In this document: piece after piece, positions 1-5,930 of the stretch
Position numbering within the stretch: position 1 is the stretch's first letter
Layout: each line of letters opens with the position of its first letter
Origin: Bacteriovoracaceae bacterium
GTDB taxonomy: Bacteria > Bdellovibrionota > Bacteriovoracia > Bacteriovoracales > Bacteriovoracaceae
Direction: 5' to 3'
Length of the DNA stretch: 6,644 nt
Assembly: GCA_023954595.1 (NCBI GenBank)
Contig: JAGSHJ010000169.1
Span: forward strand, 1-6,644
Made by a program: the position numbers and the translations under genes
Notes under the pieces: generated by a model
Seen by the model: only the letters and a program-made list of their open reading frames with translations
The model's database searches: none
What the model was told of the DNA's origin: nothing

Positions 1-33
1 AGAAACTAAATTAGAAAGAATGGAGTTAAAAAA
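1..33 (-). pseudogene. In-frame continuation of the histidine kinase after the stop: start of the HATPase N-box (partial, runs off window)
   Basis: The eleven codons after the TAA at 34-36, in the same frame, translate as FFNSILSNLVS. In histidine kinases the pattern 'AD..(x)..N.(I/V)L.NL(L/V)(S/T)NA(I/L)KF' marks the N-box that binds Mg-ATP. Here the sequence before the stop (CADRS) and after it (N-S-I-L-S-N-L-V-S) fit that pattern with only one residue replaced by the stop. No ATG, GTG or TTG occurs in these codons, so an immediate restart in this frame is not evident. The rest of the ATPase domain would lie outside the window. Confidence 0.7.
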
Positions 34-41
34 TTAACTCC
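22..41. repeat. Perfect inverted repeat (8-bp arms, 4-nt loop) containing the kinase stop codon
   Basis: Arms GGAGTTAA (22-29) and TTAACTCC (34-41) are exact reverse complements around a loop of four A (T on the minus strand). The TAA that ends the kinase lies wholly in one arm (34-36). The stem is AT-rich and its 3' U content is interrupted, so it is a poor intrinsic terminator. Confidence 0.75.
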
Positions 42-1101
42 TATCAGCGCATATATAAGGCTCTTGATCTTCACCATCAGCAATAAAAACGAATTCAAGA
101 TTTTTAGCACTCATCTGCTCCTTGAATCTCGCATTTATTTCTTCCCGTACTTCACTTAATGTCACTTTCTCTTTTTTAAGTTCACTTTTCCCAGTCTTTA
201 CGGACTCATACTCTTTTACCTGTTGAATAAGATTAAAAAGCATTTTTAATCGATCCTCCAACTTTGATAAAACCTCTGGATTATTTGACTGGCCTTGCTG
301 CTTTGTTGGAAACTTATTGCCTAACTTTGAAATTTGAAAGGACATCACCTGAATAGAATTAGAAATGTCATGCAAAAGAACTTTTAAAAGAATTGAGTTT
401 TGCCTATGAACAGAATCTAATTTTGCGTTAGCATGACTTAAATTTCGCGTTTTATCCTCTACCATCTTACTTAAGCGCTCTCTTTCAGTTCTATTGTGGA
501 ACTCAAGAGAAAGAGCAGGTAAAAAGACTGCAATCAATTGATACAATGCATATGCAACAATCCATCCCCAGAGCTGGGCACCAGGCTCCATCCTAAAGAT
601 CGCAAAATTAATACCATTGACACCATTTAAAAATAGAATGATCCCCATTAATCTTTGAAATGCTGTTCTTGAGCCAATATTCTTTATTAAAAGATTATAG
701 CTTGAATGAAATAGTGGAATTGAAATGGCCAGTGATATTGGAAGAGACTTCCAAAAAAATGGGATTGAGAAGTTTAGTAAAATAAGATTTAGAAGAATTA
801 AAAAGCTATAGAGAATTCCATATACTTTTTTCGGGAATTTAACTTCTGCAATCTTAAATGAAATAATACTTAAAAATGTAACAGGCACTATAGAAAAGCC
901 ATAGCTTAGAATAACTTGGCCAACTCCTGCATCAGATGCACTGCCTTGTATGAAAAAGTTAAACACAAGAGATAGCCAAAACCCTGCCTGAAGAGCATGT
1001 AGTTTTAACTTTGTGGTGTAATAAAACCACAGACTCAAGGCCAAGTTCAAAATTGAGAAACCAATAATTATTAAAAATGTAGTTTTTAAAAGTATATTCA
1101 T
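34..1101 (-). CDS. Seven-TM sensor histidine kinase, cut short before its ATPase domain by an in-frame TAA
   Basis: The 355-residue product has about seven hydrophobic segments (roughly residues 7-28, 36-54, 60-85, 93-111, 114-138, 147-169 and 177-201). A basic/charged coiled-coil linker (about 203-235) follows, then a dimerisation/phosphoacceptor helix with the H-box VLLHDISNS, where H244 is the likely phosphorylated histidine. The second helix runs to about residue 300. The protein stops after ICADRS, exactly where a HATPase_c domain should start. Reading on in frame past the TAA gives FFNSILSNLVS, a good N-box start, so the frame is that of a full-length kinase broken by a nonsense codon. 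As read, the product could be phosphorylated only in trans and has no ATP-binding site. The ATG at 1099-1101 has an AGGGA ribosome site about 8 nt upstream and opens the first TM helix. The signal sensed is unknown. Whether this is a pseudogene, a sequencing error or a deliberate split is unresolved. Confidence 0.85.
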   Translation of the reverse strand: MNILLKTTFLIIIGFSILNLALSLWFYYTTKLKLHALQAGFWLSLVFNFFIQGSASDAGVGQVILSYGFSIVPVTFLSIISFKIAEVKFPKKVYGILYSFLILLNLILLNFSIPFFWKSLPISLAISIPLFHSSYNLLIKNIGSRTAFQRLMGIILFLNGVNGINFAIFRMEPGAQLWGWIVAYALYQLIAVFLPALSLEFHNRTERERLSKMVEDKTRNLSHANAKLDSVHRQNSILLKVLLHDISNSIQVMSFQISKLGNKFPTKQQGQSNNPEVLSKLEDRLKMLFNLIQQVKEYESVKTGKSELKKEKVTLSEVREEINARFKEQMSAKNLEFVFIADGEDQEPYICADRS

Positions 1102-1199
1102 AAAATTGTCCCTGAACTACTATACGTACTCACCTTGAAAGAACAATATTCAAGCATGAATTAAAAAATAGACTACACATAAGTATTTAAGAACACGAG

Positions 1200-1205
1200 A
1201 TTATA
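1200..1205 (-). promoter_or_regulatory. Candidate -10 element (TATAAT) for the histidine kinase gene
   Basis: A perfect TATAAT is read on the minus strand about 98 nt before the kinase ATG, in the spacer 1102-1274. The best -35-like hexamer, TTGATA, is only 14 nt upstream, which is short, and no good hexamer stands at 17 nt. The surrounding sequence is very AT-rich, so a chance match is possible. The rest of the 173-nt spacer shows no gene. I found no convincing terminator for the upstream tRNA, only a short U-rich run directly after its CCA. Confidence 0.35.
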
Positions 1206-1274
1206 TATAAATATTCAAATATCAATTTATACATTTGTTGATCTAAAAGAATACAGGCCAATGTAGAAAAGAAA

Positions 1275-1351
1275 TGGCGGGGCGTGAGGGATTCGAACCC
1301 CCGACCAATTGGTTCGAAGCCAACTACTCTATCCAGCTGAGCTAACACCCC
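1275..1351 (-). tRNA. tRNA-Arg (anticodon UCG)
   Basis: The minus strand folds into a complete 77-nt cloverleaf. The acceptor arm GGGGTGT pairs with ACGCCCC (one G-U). The D stem GCTC/GAGT encloses AGCTGGATA. The anticodon stem GTTGG/CCAAT carries the loop CTTCGAA, giving positions 34-36 = UCG, which read CGA arginine codons (and others in the CGN box if U34 is modified). The T stem has the loop TTCGAAT. The discriminator base is G, and CCA is encoded at 1277-1275. The first 23 nt overlap the end of the upstream popT-like gene on the same strand, so transcription from that operon would pass through the tRNA. A possible promoter of its own lies just upstream. Confidence 0.96.
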
Positions 1352-2264
1352 GTTTAGATTTATTTGAAATATATTCTAGGCCTAAAACTAAGAAAAATCC
1401 AATAAACATAACTAATACTGCAATGATTGTCTCTTGATCAAAGCTTTTAGGCATAATGTTCTGTTCTTGAAGAATATAAGTTTTACCGCGAATAACTGTA
1501 GTCTCGAGAGTTTCTTTCCAAGGCCAAATCTTTTTAAGAGAGCCCAAAATGAAACCCGTCAGAATGAACATCATCTTATTTCTATGCTTATGCATAAGAA
1601 AATTTAATAACTTTGAGAAACTTAATATCCCTGTCAGACATCCCATGCAAAAAGTTAGGATTACAAGAAGGTGATTATCATCAAATGGTGCTTTAAGTGC
1701 AGATGTGACAAAAGCATATTTTCCAAGAATTAAAAGAATGAATGAGCCGCTGATTCCTGGAAGTATCATCGCACAAATGGCAATCGCCCCTGCACCAAAA
1801 ACAAAAGGATAAGAGTTTGGAGTTGTAACCGGAACTAGCGATACACAAGCGTAACCAACAGAAACGCCTAACGGTAAAAAGAGATAGCTTAGCTTATTCT
1901 TAGGGTGCTGGATGTGTTTTGCAATGTAGAGAGCACTTGCTGAAATAAGTCCAAAAAATAGACTCCACGTCCACACCGGATACTCAGTCATTACAAAGTG
2001 CATAAGCTTTGAAGTTAAAAGGATTGCTGAAAAGATTCCAACAAGTAGTGGTGCTAAAAAGCTAAAATGAACCTGATCCAGTGCTTCTTTAATTTGGAAC
2101 TTTAAAAGCTTTTGGATAAAGCTCTTATTAACAGAAGCAATTGCTTCCAAAAGTTCATCATATATATTTGTAATGAAAGCTACAGTACCGCCTGAGACTC
2201 CAGGAACAATATCCGCCATACCCATGGCAAATCCCTTGGCGCCTAGAGAGAGTTTCTTTTTCAC
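1329..2264 (-). CDS. popT: DUF368 / PopT-family polyprenyl-phosphate translocase
   Basis: This 311-residue polytopic inner-membrane protein carries the DUF368 signature near its N-terminus, MGMADIVPGVSGGT (residues 14-27), and a second, pseudo-symmetric half-motif, ILPGISGSF (167-175), as expected of an inverted-repeat transporter fold. Characterised DUF368 proteins (PopT) return undecaprenyl phosphate to the cytoplasmic face after peptidoglycan or other glycan export; applying that role here is inference from the family. The start is GTG at 2264-2262. It forms a GTGA overlap with the LysM gene stop and has a strong AGGAG site 5 nt upstream; the next ATG (codon 13) would cut into the signature. 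The C-terminal residues RGVSSAG are encoded by the first part of the tRNA-Arg gene, with the TAG at 1331-1329 in the D arm, so the natural tail is probably dictated by tRNA sequence. The length is normal for the family. Confidence 0.88.
   Translation of the reverse strand: MKKKLSLGAKGFAMGMADIVPGVSGGTVAFITNIYDELLEAIASVNKSFIQKLLKFQIKEALDQVHFSFLAPLLVGIFSAILLTSKLMHFVMTEYPVWTWSLFFGLISASALYIAKHIQHPKNKLSYLFLPLGVSVGYACVSLVPVTTPNSYPFVFGAGAIAICAMILPGISGSFILLILGKYAFVTSALKAPFDDNHLLVILTFCMGCLTGILSFSKLLNFLMHKHRNKMMFILTGFILGSLKKIWPWKETLETTVIRGKTYILQEQNIMPKSFDQETIIAVLVMFIGFFLVLGLEYISNKSKRGVSSAG
1373..1402 (-). promoter_or_regulatory. Possible tRNA-Arg promoter inside the 3' end of the popT-like gene
   Basis: On the minus strand TTGGAT (1402-1397) and TAGAAT (1378-1373) are separated by 18 nt. 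The -10 matches the consensus at 5 of 6 positions, the -35 at only 3 of 6. The predicted start would fall about 14 nt before the first tRNA base, a sensible leader length. This would let the tRNA be made independently of the envelope operon. The support is modest given the AT-rich background. Confidence 0.33.
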
Positions 2265-4330
2265 GGACTCTCCTCTAGGTCAGTCTCAACATTTAGAAGT
2301 TCATCAATTTCTTCAATATCAAACTCTGTCAGACCGAATGGGTTCTCTTTATCGTTTAAATTCTCATCCAGATATCTCTTGCCAAAGTTTTCCTCGATTT
2401 CATCAAGAGACTCTTGCTGAGCATACATTAGATCTTTCTCAATCTTATTTAAACTTTGACCTTCAAGCCATTTGTCTTCATTCAATCTTGCGTCTTTTAA
2501 CATCTTCTCAGCATCTTCGATTTCTTTTTCCAATCTCTCAAGTGCTTTAAGATCTTTTTCTTCTTCTGTCATGATTGATTTTTCACGCTCTTGTCTCTCA
2601 AGCTCGCTCAACTCATCTTCAGTAAACTGGATTCTATCCGCTTTATCTAGAAGAGCATCATTTACATCTTCAAGGTTTAATTCAACGTCCAACTCTTCCA
2701 ATGCTTGATCTTCAATAACAGTATCAGCACCAGACTTTATTCTTGCTTTGAGCTTTGCAGCTCGTGCCGCACTTGCTTTGGTCTTGGTAACTGCAATATC
2801 ACCAATGTTAAAGTCTCGTACACTTTGAGTAACAAGACCTGTTGCAAAGTTGTCTGTTAGGGAGATAACAGTGATTTCACCATTTTTATAAGTAGGATCT
2901 TTTGTGATTTTTCTACCAGTGCCTCTATCTTCAAAGCCATAAACTTCAAAAACGTTACCCATTTCAACACCATCTGCACGACCTCTATCAAGGTAGACCA
3001 CATCACCAAATGAAGCGTAACGCTGATGATCACTAAATGAGCCCAATAGGACTGATTCGATAATTCTCGTATTAAATGTAGTGGTGATTCTCTCTATTGG
3101 TGGAGTATAGACTGTTATTCTATCCCCTCTATTGATAACACCAGGTGCTTCAATAATTTCACAAAGCCACAACTCTCCTACCTTTTTCACAGTTTTTACA
3201 CTAGCGACGATAGTATATTTATAGCCTTCTCTATCAGAATTTTTATGGGTTAAATCCCCTTGAGCTGTATAAATAGAAAACTGATCCCCAGGGATGACAT
3301 TGATATTGTCATCAAATCGAAGATACATTTTATCCCACTTGGTAAAAAGCTGCTTTGGCTCGATTGCAGAATCAACTTTTCCAAAATCTTGAACCACATT
3401 TGTAGAAACAAATGTATTTAGGTAGAAGCCTTCTTTAAATTCAAATGAAATTTTTGCTGATTTATCAAAACCAGTTTCGTCATATTGATCAGCCGGAATC
3501 TCGATAAGAAAGTCAGGCCTTGGCGGCTCATATGCTTCATACTCTTTAATAAGACTCTCAGAGCTAATTGCATTTAAATCTTCCATTGTTTCAGCGGAAG
3601 AGTATTGAATATATACGCCTTGGCGCTTTAATCTTTCTTTTTCGTTTAACCATTCTGGTTTAGCGTCACTACCCCATTTTTTAAACTCTGAATCTCCAAC
3701 TTCTTTTGGTGCATCGACAATTGTTTTTCTAACACCAATTTTTGGAAGAGCGTCTTGAGAACCAGTATCAAATGTTAGTACCATTCCAGGTTCAATTAAG
3801 TGTGGATTTGTGATGTATGGATTTAGTGCCCAAATTTTTGAATAGTAAAAACCTGATCCGAAAAGCTTTTGAGAAATTTTCCAAAGCCAATCGCCTTTTT
3901 GAACAGTGTAAGAACTTGTATTTTTGGCCTGAGCGATTTCATTCCACTCATCAGCAGGAATTTTTCCTTTAAGAGTCTTAGTGAGTTCTAAAAGCTCTTT
4001 TTCCTGTGCACCAACATCAAAGATTAATTCTTCTTTGCCACTTGCTTCACCTACAATGATCTTAGGTTTAGTAACTGTAGGAATATCACTTTCAAGAAGT
4101 TCATCTTCTGGAAGAGCAAACTCAATATCACCTAGATCTTCTTTTAAGGCATCAAGCTCGTCCATGCCGTCTGATTCAGACTTCGCATCAACAACTCCTT
4201 CTTGTGGGAATTCATCCATAAGAAGTTTAATGTCTTCAGGGTCTTCTAAGACCAAGTCCTGCGCCAGCTGGGCATTTGCCGCAAGCATACAGGTAAGCAT
4301 AAAGAAGAGTGTTGCTTTTTTAGTCCCCAT
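2261..4330 (-). CDS. Secreted LysM-domain envelope protein with acidic coiled-coil C-terminus
   Basis: The 689-residue product begins with a signal peptide (MGTKKATLFFMLTCMLAANA, probable cleavage after A20). An acidic stretch rich in D/E/L follows (about 25-130), then a LysM domain (about 140-187: YTVQKGDWLWKISQKLFG, ending HLIEPGMVLTF), which in this family binds peptidoglycan N-acetylglucosamine. The middle part (about 280-515) looks like beta-rich periplasmic domains, with two similar 'GDRI.VY'/'GDVVYLDRG' type segments. The last 150 residues are highly charged and predicted coiled coil. No catalytic residues for a hydrolase are recognisable, so a structural or adaptor role is more likely than an enzyme. 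C14 is not in a lipobox. The ATG shares one base with the stop of the upstream lipoprotein gene (TAATG), with a GAAGG site close before it, and the end overlaps popT, so all three are translationally coupled. Confidence 0.85.
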   Translation of the reverse strand: MGTKKATLFFMLTCMLAANAQLAQDLVLEDPEDIKLLMDEFPQEGVVDAKSESDGMDELDALKEDLGDIEFALPEDELLESDIPTVTKPKIIVGEASGKEELIFDVGAQEKELLELTKTLKGKIPADEWNEIAQAKNTSSYTVQKGDWLWKISQKLFGSGFYYSKIWALNPYITNPHLIEPGMVLTFDTGSQDALPKIGVRKTIVDAPKEVGDSEFKKWGSDAKPEWLNEKERLKRQGVYIQYSSAETMEDLNAISSESLIKEYEAYEPPRPDFLIEIPADQYDETGFDKSAKISFEFKEGFYLNTFVSTNVVQDFGKVDSAIEPKQLFTKWDKMYLRFDDNINVIPGDQFSIYTAQGDLTHKNSDREGYKYTIVASVKTVKKVGELWLCEIIEAPGVINRGDRITVYTPPIERITTTFNTRIIESVLLGSFSDHQRYASFGDVVYLDRGRADGVEMGNVFEVYGFEDRGTGRKITKDPTYKNGEITVISLTDNFATGLVTQSVRDFNIGDIAVTKTKASAARAAKLKARIKSGADTVIEDQALEELDVELNLEDVNDALLDKADRIQFTEDELSELERQEREKSIMTEEEKDLKALERLEKEIEDAEKMLKDARLNEDKWLEGQSLNKIEKDLMYAQQESLDEIEENFGKRYLDENLNDKENPFGLTEFDIEEIDELLNVETDLEESP

Positions 4331-5064
4331 TAGCCTTCTATTTCAAAGAAATCTTCTAATATTGATTGGTATTTCATTTTCTTCTGAGTCAAATTTAATC
4401 TATCACAGCACACTACCGCCTTTTTCAAGGCAGTAAGAATTTTGCCAGAAAATGCATCGCTAGTGATCATTGTCTCATAAACTTGGAGTGCCAGATCAAA
4501 TTGACCTTTCTCCATATAGATATCACCAATTTGAGCTCTAGCTCTAACTCTAACTTGCTCAGTTGAAGAGCGCTCTAGATATTGAAGAATCTTTAGTGCC
4601 TCATCGTCTTTACCGTTGGCCTTAAGTGCCACCGCTTTTTTATAATACTGAAGCTCTTGTCCGATTTCGTCGTTATTTAATTTTTTCTTTGGTGTTGCGT
4701 TTGAAACTGCTGGAGAGAGCTTTACAGCTTGATCTGCCAGGCCATTTTTTGCAAATACATCAACAGTCTCAGCGCTTACTGGAGCCGGTGTATTTTGAGA
4801 GGCCAATTCATTGACTTGATCAAAAGCCCCTCTTGATCCCTGAACCTTCTCATCTTTTAATCTTTCGAATTTGTCAGAGAGAGTTTTGTACTTCTCCATT
4901 AGAGAGTCATATTGAGTTTTACTAACCCATTTAACTTCTTTAGATTTCTTTCTTGGGGTTTCACTGCCTAGTAGAGACTTTCTTGTTGATTCAACTAGAC
5001 TAGAACAACTTGATAAAAGTAGTGGGCCTGTAAGGATTAGGCCTAAGGAAAATTTTTTCAACAT
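4330..5064 (-). CDS. Outer-membrane-type lipoprotein with coiled coil and TPR repeats (CpoB/YbgF-like layout)
   Basis: This 244-residue protein has a lipoprotein signal: basic MLKK, a hydrophobic core, then LLSSC with C20 as the likely lipidated cysteine. The next residues are SSL, with no aspartate at +2, so outer-membrane sorting is expected by the E. coli rule. A basic stretch (28-50) leads to a short coiled coil (about 50-75), a low-complexity linker (80-128) and two to three TPR-like helical hairpins (about 132-240), for example EALKILQYLERSS and ARAQIGDIYMEKGQFDLALQVYETM. The layout of coiled coil plus C-terminal TPR recalls CpoB/YbgF, which coordinates peptidoglycan synthesis with outer-membrane constriction, but CpoB is not itself a lipoprotein and true orthology is not shown. 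It is the first gene of the envelope operon, with a strong GGAGG site 4 nt before the ATG. TPRs suggest protein-protein binding, perhaps to the LysM protein made next. Confidence 0.83.
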   Translation of the reverse strand: MLKKFSLGLILTGPLLLSSCSSLVESTRKSLLGSETPRKKSKEVKWVSKTQYDSLMEKYKTLSDKFERLKDEKVQGSRGAFDQVNELASQNTPAPVSAETVDVFAKNGLADQAVKLSPAVSNATPKKKLNNDEIGQELQYYKKAVALKANGKDDEALKILQYLERSSTEQVRVRARAQIGDIYMEKGQFDLALQVYETMITSDAFSGKILTALKKAVVCCDRLNLTQKKMKYQSILEDFFEIEG

Positions 5065-5111
5065 TAGTCCTCCATGACTACAAGCGAAAAACTTTTTAGG
5101 TTACCCTTTTC

Positions 5112-5141
5112 ATTTTAAGGCTTGTAAGGTACCTAAGTCAA
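5112..5141 (-). promoter_or_regulatory. Sigma-70-like promoter of the lipoprotein-LysM-popT operon
   Basis: On the minus strand a TTGACT -35 (5141-5136) is followed after 18 nt by a TAAAAT -10 (5117-5112), each matching the consensus at five of six positions. Transcription would begin around 5105, giving a leader of about 40 nt before the ATG at 5064 with its GGAGG site. An exact 8-bp palindrome, AGGTACCT (5127-5134), lies between the two hexamers, where a repressor or activator could bind. The region is shared with the divergent DUF4911 gene, for which I see no equally good promoter (TTGTAA at 5122-5127 and TATTCA at 5145-5150 are weak). Confidence 0.6.
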
Positions 5142-5175
5142 TGTTATTCAACGATTTATTCATTGCGAGAAAAAT

Positions 5176-5457
5176 ATGAGCCATCACGAAAGTAAAAAAT
5201 TAAGACAGATTAGAGTAAGAGTCACGAAAGCTGATTCTAGTTTTTTATACTTTACCTTCGAGTCTAACGAGGGTTTGGCATTCTACTCCACTCTGGATGA
5301 GTCATCTGATGTGCATCATCGTGATGTATTGATTCATACAACACCTGAGTATTATGATGCGGTAATGAGTGAGATCGAGCACCTTCGAAAGAAGATGCCC
5401 ATTGAGATTCTATTCGATAAAGAAATCGAAGATAGTCCTGTTATAGATTTTCTTTAA
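5176..5457 (+). CDS. DUF4911 domain protein of unknown function
   Basis: This is a 93-residue soluble cytoplasmic protein without a signal peptide or membrane segment. The pattern RVRVTKADSSFLYFTFES, then NEGLAFYSTLD, then a C-terminal helix (DAVMSEIEHLRKKMPIEI), resembles the small DUF4911 family known mainly from delta-proteobacterial lineages. That assignment is from memory of the consensus. It predicts a compact alpha/beta fold with two beta strands, a conserved EGLA turn and one long helix. No catalytic motif is visible. It is the only plus-strand gene in the window and is divergent from the envelope operon. The ATG at 5176 has only a weak GCGAGA ribosome site. Its last 17 nt overlap the end of the convergent bcp gene. 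Confidence 0.72.
   Translation: MSHHESKKLRQIRVRVTKADSSFLYFTFESNEGLAFYSTLDESSDVHHRDVLIHTTPEYYDAVMSEIEHLRKKMPIEILFDKEIEDSPVIDFL
5314..5326. repeat. 13-bp imperfect-palindrome repeat, copy 1
   Basis: CATCATCGTGATG, with CATCA/TGATG arms around three bases, recurs exactly at 5470-5482. This copy lies in the DUF4911 gene and encodes part of VHHRDV. The repeat is short enough to be chance. Confidence 0.4.
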
Positions 5458-5917
5458 TATACGCTAGTACATCATCGTGATGAGTCTTGGTTTTAACCTT
5501 GGCCATCACCTCTTTTAATCTTCCATCTTTACCAATAATAAAAGTCTGGCGAAGAATTCCGTCATAAACTTTACCCATAAACTTCTTCTCACCCCATGAT
5601 CCATACTTTTCAGCGATTTTGTGATCAGGGTCCGAAAGTAGTGTGAAGTTTAGATCTTGCTTGTCTTCAAAACGTGCCAGCCTTGCCGGCTCATCAGGAC
5701 TAACACCAAGAACAACAGTATCAACCTTTGCAAACTCTTTTTTATAATCTCTAATACCACAGGCCTGAACAGTACATCCAGGAGTCATCGCTTTTGGGTA
5801 AAAATAAAGAACTACATTTTTACTATCTTTAAAGTCTTTAAGACTTACTTTTTCACCATTTTGGTCTTTTAGCGTAAATGCAGGCGCCATATTGCCTACT
5901 TTAGGTAGATTTGCCAT
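5441..5917 (-). CDS. bcp: Bcp/PrxQ-type thioredoxin-dependent peroxiredoxin
   Basis: The 158-residue cytoplasmic protein reduces hydrogen peroxide and organic hydroperoxides using electrons from thioredoxin. It is a full-length AhpC/TSA-fold protein. The active site FYPKAMTPGCTVQACGIRD places the peroxidatic cysteine at C48, with T45 and P46 before it and R123 (ILRQTFII) as the distant arginine. C53, five residues on, is the resolving cysteine, the usual atypical 2-Cys arrangement of this subfamily. The segments NFTLLSDPDH, YGSWGEKKFMGKVYDGI and the C-terminal THHDDVLAYIKENL are close to E. coli Bcp. The ATG at 5917 has an AAGGAG site that overlaps the stop of the gene upstream, 13 nt away, so the two genes are cotranscribed. 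Nothing in the sequence shows an OxyR-type or other regulator site. Confidence 0.95.
   Translation of the reverse strand: MANLPKVGNMAPAFTLKDQNGEKVSLKDFKDSKNVVLYFYPKAMTPGCTVQACGIRDYKKEFAKVDTVVLGVSPDEPARLARFEDKQDLNFTLLSDPDHKIAEKYGSWGEKKFMGKVYDGILRQTFIIGKDGRLKEVMAKVKTKTHHDDVLAYIKENL
5470..5482. repeat. 13-bp imperfect-palindrome repeat, copy 2
   Basis: This is the exact second copy of the 13-mer at 5314-5326. It lies in the 3' end of bcp, where the minus strand encodes HHDDV, a segment conserved in Bcp proteins. Coding constraint may explain it. Confidence 0.4.
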
Positions 5918-5930
5918 AAATTAAAACTCC

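Noticed and set aside
22..41. Inverted repeat as a rho-independent terminator of the kinase gene
   Set aside because: The stem is AT-rich with 3 G-C pairs, has no clean U-run after it, and N-box coding sequence continues through it.
1206..1274. Intrinsic terminator after the tRNA
   Set aside because: Only a 4-bp TACA/TGTA pairing and a broken U-run are present, which is too weak to call.
1275..1351. tRNA-Arg as an integration (att) site of a mobile element
   Set aside because: No integrase, no second copy of the tRNA 3' end and no compositional break is visible in the window.
2173..2550. Plus-strand open frame of 125 codons across the popT/LysM junction
   Set aside because: It lies opposite two well-supported genes, is low complexity, and has no ribosome site or family resemblance.
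2472..2708. Plus-strand serine/phenylalanine-rich open frame
   Set aside because: It is the antisense of the coiled-coil region, where GAA/GAG/AAG codons read as TTC/CTC/CTT.
3981..4436. Plus-strand open frame of 151 codons
   Set aside because: Its serine-rich composition is the complement of the acidic/lysine-rich LysM protein codons, so it is a shadow frame.
4330..5064. Calling the lipoprotein cpoB/ybgF outright
   Set aside because: There are no linked tol-pal genes, it has a lipobox unlike CpoB, and the TPR set is short; only the layout is similar.
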